The translations under genes and the position numbers were made by a program. Below, piece after piece: positions 22,654 through 33,149 of a DNA stretch of 64,000 bases (the stretch's first letter is position 1; every line of letters starts with the position of its first letter). The DNA is from Alopecurus myosuroides (taxonomy: Eukaryota > Streptophyta > Magnoliopsida > Poales > Poaceae). A model generated the notes under the pieces. That model did not search any database. It was not told the DNA's origin and saw only the letters and a list, made by a program, of their open reading frames with translations. The DNA is taken from positions 59,557,852 through 59,621,851 of the forward strand of contig CM054060.1 in the NCBI GenBank assembly GCA_028641055.1, written 5' to 3'.

Positions 22654-22657
22654 TCTC

Positions 22658-22697
<40 letters not shown>

Positions 22698-22920
22698 ATG
22701 TTTAACACATGCAAGTTGAACGGGAAGTGGTGTTTCCAGTGGCGGATGGGTGAGTAACACGTAAGAACCTGCCCTTGGGAGGGGAACAACAACTGGAAAG
22801 GGTTGCTAATACCCCGTAGGCTGAGGAGCAAAAGGAGAAATCCGCCCAAGGAGGGGCTCGCGTCTGATTAGCTAGTTGGTGAGGCAATAGCTTAGCAAGG
22901 CGATGATCAGTAGCTGGTCC

Positions 22921-22960
<40 letters not shown>

Positions 22961-23512
22961 AACTCCTACGGGAGGTAGAAGTGGGGAATTTTCCGCAATG
23001 GGCGAAAGCCTGACGGAGCAATGCCGCGTGGAGGTGGAAGGCCTACGGGTCGTCAACTTATTTTCTCGGAGAAGAAACAATGACGGTATCTGAGGAATAA
23101 GCATCGGCTAACTCTGTGCTAGCAGCCGTGGTAAGACAGAGGATGCAAGCGTTATCCGGAATGATTGTGCGTAAAGCATCTGTAGGTGGCTTTTCAAGTC
23201 CGCCGTCAAATCCCAGGGCTCAACCCTGGACATGCGGTGGAAACTACCAAGTTGGAGTACGGTAGGGGCAGAGGGAATTTTCGGTGGAGCGGTGAAATGC
23301 ATTGAGATCGGAAAGAACACCAACAACGAAAGCACTCTGGTGGGCCGACACTGACACTGAGAGACGAAAGCTAGGGGAGCAAACGGGATTAGAGACCCCA
23401 GTAGTTCTAGCCGTAAACGATGGATACTAGGTGCTGTGCGACTCGACCCGTGCAGTGCTGTAGCTAACGCGTTAAGTATCCCTCCTGCGGAGTACGTTCG
23501 CAAGAATGAAAT

Positions 23513-23547
<35 letters not shown>

Positions 23548-24144
23548 GGCATGTGGTTTAATTCGATGCAAAGCGAAGAACATTACCAGGGCTTGACATG
23601 CCGCGAATCCTCTTGAAAGAGAGGGGTGCCCTTGGAAACACTGACACATGTGGTGCATGGCTGTCGTCAGCTCGTGCTGTAAGGTGTTGGGTTAAGTCTC
23701 GCAACGAGCGCAACCCTCGTGTTTAGTTGCCACTATGAGTTTGGAACCCTGAACAGACCGCCGGTGTTAAGCCGGAGGAAGGAGAGGATGAGGCCAAGTC
23801 ATCATGCCCCTTATGCCCTGGGCGACACACGTGCTACAATGGGCGGGACAAATGGTCGCGATCTCGCGAGGGTGAGCTAACTCCAAAAACCCGTCCTCAG
23901 TTCGGATTGCAGGCTGCAACTCGCCTGCATGAAGCAGGAACGACTAGTAATCGCCGGTCAGCCATACGGCGGTGAATCCGTTCCCGGGCCTTGTACACAC
24001 CGCCCGCCACACTATAGGAGCTGGCCATGTTTGAAGTCATTACCCTTAACCATAAGGAGGGGGGTGCCTAAGGCTTGGCTTGCGACCGGAGTGAAGTCGT
24101 AACAAGGTAGTCGTACTGGAAGGTGCGGCTGGATCACCTCCTTT
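22654..24144 (+). rRNA. rrn16: Plastid-derived 16S rRNA copy, full length (1491 bp)
   Basis: Starts TCTCATGGAGAGTTTGATCC and ends GGCTGGATCACCTCCTTT. Universal blocks are present: CTCCTACGGGAGG (followed by TAGAAG rather than CAGCAG, a substitution), GAATTGACGGGGGCCCGC, GCAACGAGCGCAACCC and TTGTACACACCGCCCG. The 530-loop region reads GTGCTAGCAGCCGTGGTAAGAC with changes. The length equals the grass plastid 16S. Substitutions at normally invariant sites show it is a decaying nuclear copy. Confidence 0.93.
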
Positions 24145-24160
24145 TCAGGGAGAGCTAATG

Positions 24161-24188
24161 CTTATGCTTATTGGCTTATGCTTATTGG
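24161..24188. repeat. 14-bp tandem duplication at the plastid segment junction
   Basis: CTTATGCTTATTGG occurs twice head to tail (24161-24174 and 24175-24188), exactly where the rrn16 downstream spacer ends and ndhA coding sequence begins. Confidence 0.85.
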
Positions 24189-24518
24189 GTATTTTATCTT
24201 ATTTCTTACCTAAATTTATTAGTTTCCTCTTTATTTGTAACAGTTCTCTACTTAGGCGGGTGGAATTTATCTATTCCCTATATATCCTTTTTTGATATTT
24301 TCCAAATGAATAACGCAGTTGGAATTTTGGAAATGCCAATAGGTATCTTTATTACATTAACTAAAGCTTATTTGTTTCTCTTCATTTCTATCACAATAAG
24401 ATGGACTTTACCCAGAATGAGAATGGGTCAGTTATTAAATCTTGGATGAAAATTTCTTTTACCTATTTCCCTGGGTAATCTCTTATTAACAACCTCTTCC
24501 CAACTTGTTTCACTATAA
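24189..24518 (+). pseudogene. ndhA: Plastid ndhA exon 2 copy, 5'-truncated
   Basis: Encodes [50 protein letters not shown] and LLNLG, then TGA where NdhA has Trp, then KFLL...LGNLLLTTSSQLVSL and TAA at 24516. NdhA is a membrane subunit of the plastid NDH complex. The start of the exon is missing at the junction, and the internal stop confirms loss of function. Confidence 0.88.
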
Positions 24519-24616
24519 ATAAGATAATACAATAACAGTAAGAATATTTTCAAGACAAAGGCTCTCTCAAACAAGAGAAAGAAACATATCTTTTTTCATA
24601 GATATTTAGAATGAAT

Positions 24617-24735
24617 ATGTTCCCTATGGTAACTGGGTTCATGAGTTATGGTCAACAAACAATACGTGCTACAAGGTACATTGGTCAAAGTTTCATAACT
24701 ACCTTATCCCACACAAATCGTTTACCTATAACAGC
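24617..24735 (+). pseudogene. ndhI: Plastid ndhI, first 40 codons
   Basis: [21 protein letters not shown], then [18 protein letters not shown], the N-terminus of the iron-sulfur subunit NdhI. It follows ndhA with the usual spacing, then breaks off at the LINE boundary before the ferredoxin-type cysteine motifs. Confidence 0.88.
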
Positions 24736-25691
24736 CGGCTTTCAGATCAAGTTGCTGAATACGTTCAAGGAGTGTAGCTTTCTTCAGCCTCGCCTCTCTG
24801 CCTAAGTTACAACTCCAACCCCTGAGTTTTTGTCTGAGTCCACCACTCATAAAATGCCACCAGTCCAGAATGTTCCTCCCCTGGACGGTGCACCCTAACT
24901 TGTTCCAGGTTGTCAACACCAGCTCCCGAAAATCTGGGAGTTCGAACCACCCTGATTCAAAAAAGAATCTGTTGCTACGGATAGGGGTACCCTCACCCGT
25001 ATCTAAAATAATAGGCATAGGATCCGATCCTAAACTAGTTTCCGCCACCACCTGGTCAGCGGAATCACTGAGTAAAGAGAGATAGACATAAAAACCTTGT
25101 CAAGAACGCCATATGACAGGGTTGAGGCGCTTGTTGGTCCAGGTATACCGCGCCCCTGCACGTGGGATCTCCCTCATACCCCAGGTCGCGATGTGGGCAT
25201 TGAACAGATTAATGTGTGGCCAAGAGATATTGGAGTTGTTCTTGTCTTCGACTTGCCGGATCAAATTGAAATCCCCCCATGATGATTGGAAGAGAGCAGC
25301 TGGCCACCTTGGCAGAAATCTCATCTAGGAAGAGAGGGGATCTTGAATGGTCCGCAGGGCCGTAGACCCCCACGAGCTCAAATTTCCTTCCCGACGGGCG
25401 GTGACAGAGAGTGAGACTAATGAAGAACTGACCCCGGTCGATGGAACCCACGTCCATCATGCTATCTTTGACCCCGAGGAGCATTCCCCCAGAATGTCCG
25501 TTAGCCTCTAGCCAAATCCATAAGAACTTCTCCCCGCTTTCGAGGCTCCGTAGTTCAAGATCCGTAAACTCACTCTTATTCGTTTCTTGGAAGCAAACCG
25601 CGTCAATGCGATGAGCTTGGAGGAATTCTTTTAGCAAAGTTTGCCGCCCCCGAACGGCAAACCCGTGAATATTGAGGAAAAGACATCGCAT
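24736..25691 (-). pseudogene. LINE-B ORF2: APE endonuclease
   Basis: Starts MRCLFLNIHGFAVRGRQTLLKEF (25691). CFQETNKSEF contains the catalytic Glu, and GGMLLGVKDSMMDVGSIDRG and FELVGVYGPADH follow. The GGDFN block is split by a 2-bp loss near 25279 (GGFQFD in one frame, WGDFNLIRQVED in the next). After it come ATWGMREIPRAGARYTWTNKR and the linker DWWHFMSGGLRQKLRGW...[12 protein letters not shown], ending at the plastid insert. The domain nicks the target for primed reverse transcription. Frameshifted and inactive. Confidence 0.82.
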
Positions 25692-28180
25692 TAGGACACC
25701 ACGGCTTTAGCCCGTGCTTGGTGGGTGTAGGGCTTCTTGGTTGGAGCCGTCGATTTCAGCGCGGCGCCCCTACATCTATTAATCGGTCCAGAGCAAGAGG
25801 GTGTTGGGCAAGTCGGGGCTGTCGGGGCGGACCCTTCCACCCCTTCAGCCAGGATCACAGGGGCTGGCGCTTTGCGCTCTCCTTCTGGCACAGCTTCACT
25901 CACAACTTCTGGCGCGGCATCGGAGACAGCAGGAGGAGGCCTAGCCGGTCTCTCTCGTGTCATGGCTAGCTCGGCTTGCGCCTTCTCAGCAGCTCGAAGC
26001 TCATAAAGGGTCTCCAAAGGGGTACCAGTGTCGGGCAGAAATACAACATAGCTATCACGAGCCACAGCTAAGAGATGCTCATCTGAGAGAGAATCAAGAA
26101 CGGAAAATGCTGACGGGGGGGGGGGGCATACCTGCGACAGTCTTGTCGTGGGTAGTCTTGGCCTTCGTCGGAGCCGCGGAGCTGGGACTGATCACTGCTT
26201 GCTTGGCCTTCAGCGCCATTGTGCGGTCCAAGACATGCCCCTCCGTGGAGCCCTCTCCACGAGAGCTCTTGCGAACCATGAGCACTAGTATCGCCTTGCT
26301 GTGGGGCGCGCGAGCGATGGAGGCCAACAGAGCAGGGACGACCCCGGGATCCTGGGAGGGTGCCGACCCGGATTCGTCCGTGAAATATGGTTGCGGAAGA
26401 GAGGAAAGCACGGCAGCCAGCACCCTTGCTGGTCTGTCGGCATTGGATTTGCTGCGTCTTTTGTGCTCCCGCATCTCGGCATGCTCCGAGGACTTGGAAG
26501 AAAGGGTGGGGGCGAGGCCTCTGTCAGCACCGAAAGGATGGCCGGTATCTAGCGTCAGCAAGGGGGAAGCCGGCGGGTGACCATCCACCAAGATGGAGGA
26601 GCCCCCCTCAAGCACGCGGGAAGCAGGCAGAACGCCGAGGCCCATGAAGGAGGGGGCAGTAGCCTTCCGCGCGAGGAAGGACCCATATTGATCAATGGGG
26701 GAGGGGGGGGGGCGAAGCATCCTTGCAAGTCGGGGACTGCGGGGTGAGCACCACCACGGTCGTTATCTTGGATCCGTCCCCACCCTTCCCACCCTTGGGA
26801 GGAGCAGAGGGCTTCTCTTCTGCTTCTCTTTACTGCCACGTCTCCAATTCTTCTCGTTATCCCTCCTCCTCCGAAGAACCATCACCAAGCCCGGTGTCGT
26901 CCTTGTAGTCTTTGTGGTTTTTCTTGGGAGGTGGAGGGGGAGGGGAGGATGATGGAGCAGCGTTGGGTGGCTTCTCCAGCTCCACCCGGACCTTGAATCC
27001 TTGACCGTTGACTGTGAGCAGGAAGTGATCCACCACCGTAGACGCGACCCTCACCCCGATCTTCATGCGGACAGGGCCCTCCTTGTCTTCTCGGGAGGCC
27101 GCATCCACCTCCACAGGCCAACCCACAGGGAGAGCGCCCACCAACATGCGAGGAACAGTGCGGAACGGTGGGGGGACGTAGTGCAGCTTGTACCAAGATT
27201 CATTAAGCACCTCAGTCGCGTGCTCCATCACCAGTGCACGGGCCTTAGAAAAAGGGAGGCGCAGGGCACCTCCCCCCTACCAGATAGCCATGCGGAGACT
27301 CTCTTTGGACGGTAACACTAAGGAAAAAATCGGACTCGGACAACATCTTCACCTGCCACTGCTAGTTTTCTTTCACCAGCTCCTTGAACTCTGCCTCTAC
27401 TTGCTCCACTATGAGCTAGGCCCCGTCAATGAAAATCGCCGCCGAGTTCGGCGGGGCCTGCACCATCTCCTCCGCGGGGACCTCGAGACACATGAAACCC
27501 ACCCCATCACGGCCAAAACCGCCCCAAAAAACTTCGTTGCGCACGGCCCCAACCACACACATTGCCGAGAGATGGCCTGAGGATTTGCACTTGACGCAGA
27601 AAGGAGCCCCCGTGCAGCCCGCATGCAGGTGCCCCTGCTGCCCGCAATTGTAGCAAGTCACCTTGGACAGATCCGGCGGCGGTGGGAGGGCCCCAGCCTC
27701 CACCGCAGAAACGGTGCCAGTGCCCGTGGACTCCGCGGAAACTCGAGGAGGGGGCGATCGCTGGTTGGGTCTTGGGCCTCCCGGCCGTACTCACGCCCTC
27801 GTGGGTACGGATCCGCGGGAGGGAACGGGCGGTTGCGGCCTTGATCATCGAAATGATGTTCACGGTCGCGCTGCTGACGGTGATTTTCTTCTTGCTCCCG
27901 AGCGAGGCGGGTGTTGAGCTCTCTCCGATCTCCACAACCGGCGAACTCGTCGTATAGGCACTTGCCATGACGCTGCTCCTCGCGGCGATCCATGGGGGGA
28001 AGATGCGAAGAGGGAGGGGCGCGGTGGCAGCGACGCTTCGAACGGGCAAGGTGGCGGCGGATGTCGTCTGGATGCGCTGGAAACCCTAGAGCAATGTCAC
28101 GAGTGCCCTTGGGGAACCAGTACCACTTAAGTACCGAAGCCGCCTCCCAGGCTGGGCTGTTGGTGGGCCACTCGCAAGCC
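25692..28180 (-). pseudogene. LINE-B ORF1: zinc-knuckle RNA-binding protein, frameshifted
   Basis: The N-terminal charged region (REEQRHGKCLYDEF..., about 28000) leads into VTCYNCGQQGHLHAGC and FCVKCKSSGHLSAMC near 27640-27560: one CCHC knuckle (C-x2-C-x4-H-x4-C) and a second knuckle of the same spacing. GVGFMCLEVPAEEMVQAPPN then follows. The DUF4283-like part (WYKLHYVPPPFRTVPRMLVG, 27230-26860), a Pro/Ser-rich middle (26720-26094) and an Ala/Arg-rich end (MARDSYVVFLPDTGTPLETL, 26065-25691) follow in different frames. ORF1 proteins coat LINE RNA. Knuckles before DUF4283 match a common Triticeae LINE layout. Confidence 0.75.
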
Positions 28181-28853
28181 TCAGAGGCAACCGGCCCACC
28201 CGCAAGCGCCAAAGACCAATCCACGTGGGGAGAGGCGGGAGATGGATGGGCCTCAGCGTGGACCGTGCCCTCCAGCCTACCACCCACAGGCGAAAGCCCA
28301 CCCGCGGGTGTCGTCTCCATCGATCCCAGATCTGGATCTGGGGGTCGCACCGGCGACAGGGGGATCTCCACCACGCCGATTTGCACCACCCCGGTGAGCG
28401 ACCAAGCCAGAGGGGCCGCCAACCCAGGGAGCGGTCCACGCGCCGCCCCAGACCCCATGACCGGCGAGGAGCGCAGCGGTGGGAACGCGCCCCACGAAGA
28501 CATCGGGGACATCAACCTCGCCGGCACCGCAGGAGAGGAGTCCACCCCAGCAGACCCTACTGGCCGGGCTGGCGCATATCACAAGCTCGACGTCACCCCT
28601 TGTGCACGTGCGAGGAAGTCTCCAAAGCAAGTCGTCGCCGGCCCCGCCCTCGGGGAGATCGGCCCTTTGCTACCAGAGGAGTCCCTTTCCTCTTTACCAA
28701 GCTCCGCCAGCACCGCGAAGAAACCCAGCAACCCCACCCTTGGGGACCCATCATCTCCAGCAGCACGGCGGGCGGCTCTAGGACTCCGGCGTCGCAGCGG
28801 GAGCGGCCCGCCCTGGCTATCGCCGTGTGCGTCGCGGGAGCCAAACCTAACCT

Positions 28854-29925
28854 GAGGTCTTTTCATTGTTGGCAATGGCCAAGGTACTCGATTTTGGGAG
28901 GATAGGTGGATAGGAGATAGGCCTTTGGCTGTTTTCTATCCGGATCTATTTAACATTGTGCGTGGTAAGAATGTTCTTATAGCCGATGTGTTATCCAATG
29001 TTCCTCCAATGAACATTCAATTTCGAAGGAGTTTGACTGGTACTAAATGGGTGGATTGGCTTAATTTAGTGCAGCAGCTCATGACGGTGTCTTTGTCAAC
29101 CGAAAATGAGACATTTAGGTGGAATTTAACCACAGATGAGTTATTCTCGGTTAGACCCATGTATGAAGATTTTATGAATGATCACACACCTTTTCTTCAT
29201 AAGTATCCGTGGAAAATGAAAATACCACTAAAGATCAAGATTTTCATTTGGTTGTCAATAGGAAAGTGATTCTAACTAAGGATAATCTCATTAGGCGTAA
29301 TTGGGTGGATCTAAACAATGTATTTTTTGCACCCATGACGAGTCTGTTGAGCACTTATTCATTTCTTGCCCCTTTGGTCACAAAATTTGGAGGTTGCTTC
29401 AGTTTACTTTTAATATACCCCCACCTACGAGTTTAGATCACATGTTTGGCTCTTGGCTGAATGATCTAACTAAGCTAGTTAAAAAACGTATAGGTATTGG
29501 CGTTTGTGCGTTTGTTTAGGCTATGTGGACATGTCGAAATGATGTTATTTTTAACAGAGTTGATTGTCTACATTTCTTACGGGTCATCCACAAATCCTCA
29601 TTTTTTATTACTTCATGGTCTCTCCTTCTCAATAAAGACCAGCGCCCTTTCATGGAAGCTGGATGCAACCGTTTAATGGTGGTGGTGCGTGCTATCCTTT
29701 GCTCCAATGGGTGGCAACATGATCGACGCATTGCTGCGGCCTAATCTCTTAGTTTATTCTAGTTTGTTTTGCCAGAGTGGCTGGATTGTAGCCAACTTGG
29801 GTGATGAACGACTTTACTTTCGATCCGTAAACTTTGTATAAACTTGGATTTATTTTAATAAAATGCCGCGTGCATAACTCCGATGCAGAGGCATGAGACA
29901 CCCATTTCTAAAAGAAAAGTTTTCC
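28854..29925 (+). mobile_element. LINE-A ORF2 fragment, right part and 3' end
   Basis: Resumes the frame left at 17091: IVGNGQGTRFWEDRWIGDRPL, SLTGTKWVDWLNLVQQL and ETFRWNLTTDELFSV, then the zf-RVT block KMKIPLKIKIFIW and, after a frameshift near 29270, QCIFCTHDESVEHLFISC (C-x2-C-x7-H-x4-C). It ends with NGWQHDRRIAAA and a stop near 29741. The 3' UTR finishes about AAAATGCCGCGTGCATAACTCCG...TTTCTAAAAGAAAAG. Host element of LINE-B. Confidence 0.8.
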
Positions 29926-30340
29926 TCGATATTAATATACATTCTTTGTCTAAAAATGTGTTGCCAAGCCTATCGAGATAATAGGCCAAGGGAAACGGGT
30001 CCGAGATAACTTGACTCGACTCTGCCATGGTCATGTGAGACTTAGAATGATCTGAGTCGTGCATACGTGCATTTGACCTTAGAATGATGTTCCGGTAGAA
30101 CTCTCCGTGTGCACCACAACCGGCGTGGATGGCTCACCGATTCGATCAAGGCAAATAGCACGTGAGCGCAGCCCTCAGTCGTATCTCGCTCCGCACGGTT
30201 TGTGTGGTGCTTGGCCGGGCAGCGGGGTTCTGTGATTTTTTTTTGTTGCTTCTTGTAACAACATACTAGTAATTCCGTGGGTTGTGGAATAACATGTGCT
30301 CCTGTTGGTGGATGCATGCATTAAACCGAACCGTTCCACC

Positions 30341-30350
30341 TTTATAAAAG
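30341..30350 (+). promoter_or_regulatory. TATA box of locus copy 2
   Basis: TTTATAAAAG preceded by CCACC, about 98 bp before the miR2118-like site. The same ACCTTTAxAAAAG context is seen in copy 1 and CTCCTTTATAAAAGG in copy 3. Confidence 0.55.
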
Positions 30351-30438
30351 GAACAGTGCAACGAGTGTGTACAAAATGGAGCGAGTTTTCAGTTTCATAT
30401 GGCGTTGTTGGCAAGGGAAAATAGCTACAACTAATTAG

Positions 30439-30460
30439 AAGGCGTGAGAGGCATGCGGAA
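30439..30460 (+). promoter_or_regulatory. miR2118-like target site, copy 2
   Basis: Core GTGAGAGGCATGCGGAA; 16 of 22 positions match the remembered miR2118 target consensus. Confidence 0.48.
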
Positions 30461-30839
30461 CATATCGATCATGAGACTCTGATCCGTTTTCTCCATGATG
30501 CTGAAGTGTAGCTAGACTTGCTTGCTAACTTGGTGAATGTTGCGATTTTGGTGATAAATCTTGGCGTGGGAGATACCCAGATGGTCTTAAAAACATACGT
30601 AGTACTGTGAAGACATACCACTATTTATATTGCAGAACCAACAAACTAAGATTTCTGTACGGACCGTCGGCTACCCCTCCCTGTCGTCCCCTTGGCTCTG
30701 CGGCAGCATGATCGTAACTGAGTATGTGTAGACAGAGCTATCTGCTTGGTAAATCCTGTCCTCTCACACCAGAATAACAAATTTGCAAGTTCATAACTGA
30801 TCGAGCATCCATCTTCGCATGTTTCCTCAAAAGAACTTA

Positions 30840-31740
30840 GTATTGTGTGTCTGTGTCTGTTCAAGGAATTTCTCAAGTGTCAAAGTTCGAAACGAGACTA
30901 CAAATACTATACATAGAGTTCTGGACCGGCATTTCCTTTCGCGGGACGGTATATAATAAACTCCCCCGACGTTGTACATCCACCGTGGTACCGCAGGTCA
31001 AAATCGGTAGCCGCCACGGACGGCAACATAAGATAGGACGGCGCCCGTGTATCGGACAGACTTGTATGCACATCCAAGAACGGACTAGAAAAAGCTTCCG
31101 CACCAGCCGTGCCTGGTTGCTTCCACTACACCACAGTTGACATTTAGGGGCAGTTTAAAGTGTTCCGCGCAGTGAGATGTCGTTGCCACCACACCCTGTC
31201 CAAAGTACGCTAAAAACATTCAATATTAGGGGAAGTTTTTATTTAGTGTCACCAAAAACTTGATCGTGTTGTAGTTTATGTTGACCGTCACGCACGTGTG
31301 ATGCTGTGTGTGGTACACGTACGTGTTAATACTTGAAGTTTTTTCGTCGACCGGAAGATTGATTTGTGCACATACGACTGGGGTCGAGGAGGCAATGGTC
31401 ATGTAATGGACTAATGGAGTACCATGTATTAGCAGGACTTCACATTGAACGTTCATCTACGGGCTAAAATGCAAGTTCGGTTATAGGCGGTCTGCTATCG
31501 CTGCCGGCTATGAGTTGAACCGGGGCCAACGCTCGCCGCTCCACCAACGCCATGCCAATCGACATTTACCTTACTTTACCTCGAAACTTTTCGTGCTCTT
31601 GGAATGCAGACGGATGCCGGTCTGGGAAATCTCGGCCGTAGAGAATATCACGGTAACTTACTGCACTTATATGTACACTCACTTTACCTACCCGAGGACA
31701 GCTTAGGTCATTGTGTTGATCTTGTTATATTTTTGTTACA
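30840..31740. other. Non-coding spacer between locus copies 2 and 3
   Basis: No gene, element end or RNA family was recognised. The short open stretches have no recognisable domains. Confidence 0.4.
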
Positions 31741-31759
31741 CCCTACGACGCAGTAGTAG

Positions 31760-32050
31760 TTGCTACATTAAACACAACCTTCTCTATGTTCTCCTTTATA
31801 AAAGGAAGATATTATGAAGAATTTATACAGATTGATTTTTGTGGGACTGTACAATAACCTAGTGTGATTTTTAAGCTTTATGTGATAATGTTGGCAACAC
31901 ATAATAGCCACAAAGAGTTTATAGGAGTGATAGGCATGGGGAACGCAGTGATAACCATAGGTAGATCTATTCCTCGTCAATGATATACCTATTGCTAGAC
32001 ATATCTTATTAATCGGCATAGTTAGCATCGCAAAGACACGGCAGAGTGAT
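31760..32050 (+). ncRNA. Candidate 21-PHAS precursor locus, copy 3
   Basis: TTAAACACAACCTTCT and TCCTTTATAAAAGGAAG (TATA 31795-31804), then TTAAGCTTTATGTGATAATG, TTGGCAACACATAATAGCCACA, the 22-nt site at 31922-31943 and GATCTATTCC. The upstream promoter-like part and site are shared with the other copies; downstream similarity fades quickly. It lies only about 1.5 kb from copy 2 in the same orientation, as in a local tandem cluster. Confidence 0.48.
31922..31943 (+). promoter_or_regulatory. miR2118-like target site, copy 3
   Basis: Core GTGATAGGCATGGGGAA; 17 of 22 positions match the remembered consensus. TAGGAGTG at the 5' end is close to the expected TAGGAATG. Confidence 0.48.
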
Positions 32051-32551
32051 GTTCTCATGTGATGTTTAGACTTTCAACCTCTCGGGTTACATATTTTTTG
32101 AACTAGAACATGTGGTGGAGCCGTTCACGGATACAGAAACCTACGGCCCTCCACACTCTTGCATTTTTTCTTGAGAGGATCACGTGGGTGCTCGTACAGT
32201 TATCCACGGAAATGTATTTTGGGCTAGATGGGCCATAAGGGTATGCTAGTTTCTCGACAGGAGTTGGTACATCCACCAGGGCCCATGCATCTCCAATGAT
32301 CTGCTTTTTTTTCTATGTTTGGGTTGATATTCCTTGTGTGAACTGCAAATCAAATCACTAACGCTGCATTAGTGGATTCTCAAAAAAAAAAAAAACTAAC
32401 GTATGCATTTTGGCTATTTTCCTTATGTCTCATTATGAAGTAGCCGATTGTTCATTTGGTGTCTTATCTTTCTGCTGGCATGTTCGATGGTAACATTACT
32501 GCCCTACTGACTCGGTATTTGACTCTGTATTTTCAAATGTGGCCTATGATT
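32051..32551. other. Intergenic, nothing recognised
   Basis: Contains a 13-nt A run near 32381. No gene or element terminus was found. Confidence 0.35.
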
Positions 32552-32785
32552 TAGCCGTGATAAGTGGTTGATGCAATAAGCTATTTTCATTCTCAGAAGA
32601 GTGAACTGCAAGAAGCAAACTAACAGTTAGCGCACGATGGAACTTGGAAGCCAATCCATCGGCCGAGCATCCAAAATCAAGCATCAATGACCATCTTCAG
32701 ACAATAGAAATATGATGGAAAATAGAACTTGGTGCACATGTAGAAAAAAATTCCAATAACTAGAAATGGTAAACATACTTGCAAG
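32552..32785. repeat. Duplicated segment, copy 2 (uninterrupted)
   Basis: Counterpart of 15738-15976. It continues leftward without the CACTA end and rightward (GGTTCAGTTTAGTTAAAAG) without the LINE-C fragment. It therefore shows the state without those neighbours. Confidence 0.8.
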
Positions 32786-33149
32786 GTTCAGTTTAGTTAA
32801 AAGAAAGTATCAGAAAACATGCACAGGTATGAAAATGGTAGTTAGCATTCTAGTTGCCTATCTAGGAGTCTGTTACTGTGTGAGTGTTGTGTTCGCAAAT
32901 CACCTCAGTCAGTTCAATATCAAGTCTGGGTTCTAGCTAAATACATAAACATTCAAACATGGATATTGACATTCAATCTCAATACCAATAACCTACGATA
33001 GTGGCACTGGAGTCAATGCAATGCTAAGTCTGTTAATGTTAACATCCAAACGGAGCATAATAGGAAACAAATTCATGGTATGCATTAGTCCAATTTCCAA
33101 CCACTATGCATTGTTACAAGTCCAGTCTTAGTCTCGTCCGCTTGGGCAG

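Larger units (their letters stand above)
19989..24735. mobile_element. Nuclear plastid DNA insertion (NUPT), 4.75 kb
   Basis: Contains plastid rps12 intron and exon 2, trnV-GAC and rrn16 in native inverted-repeat order. These are joined at about 24161-24188 to ndhA exon 2 and the start of ndhI from the small single-copy region. It lies within LINE-B ORF2. Joining the two flanks restores codons AAA GCC GAC GGC TTG, so there is no target duplication and no detectable loss. This is as expected for end-joining at a double-strand break. Confidence 0.92.
17092..28853 (-). mobile_element. Near full-length LINE (LINE-B), minus strand, split by plastid DNA
   Basis: Flanked by GAGGTCTTTT at 17082-17091 and 28854-28863. 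Its 3' end (low coordinate) reads TTACCTTTTATCTAAAAAAA on the minus strand. Minus the 4.75 kb plastid insert it is about 7.0 kb, a normal full length for a plant L1-clade LINE. It carries ORF1 (zinc knuckle) and ORF2 (APE endonuclease, reverse transcriptase, zf-RVT), all with stops or frameshifts. Confidence 0.85.
30200..30835 (+). ncRNA. Candidate 21-PHAS precursor locus, copy 2
   Basis: Best-preserved copy. Order: TTGTAACAACATA, GGATGCATGCATTAAA (RY-type CATGCATG), a good TATA box (30341-30350), TGTTGGCAAG, the 22-nt miR2118-like site (30439-30460), CGATCATGAGACTCTGATCC, ATGTTGCGATTTTGGTGAT, then CAAATTTGCAAGTTCATAAC. It aligns collinearly with copy 1 and lacks the MITE present there. No frame longer than a few dozen codons is shared with copy 1. 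Transcription would be rightward from about 30375, placing the site within roughly 65-90 nt of the 5' end. Function as a phasiRNA precursor is inferred from site and layout. Confidence 0.55.

Noticed and set aside
22654..24144. Bacterial 16S contamination or a mitochondrial 18S gene
   Set aside because: The flanks are plastid trnV-GAC/rps12 and a LINE, the length equals grass plastid 16S, and the LINE frame closes around the insert.
27658..28875. Long Pro/Arg/Gly-rich frames on both strands around 28 kb
   Set aside because: These are GC-rich alternative frames over LINE-B ORF1 and its 5' UTR. Only the minus-strand frame with zinc knuckles has family support.
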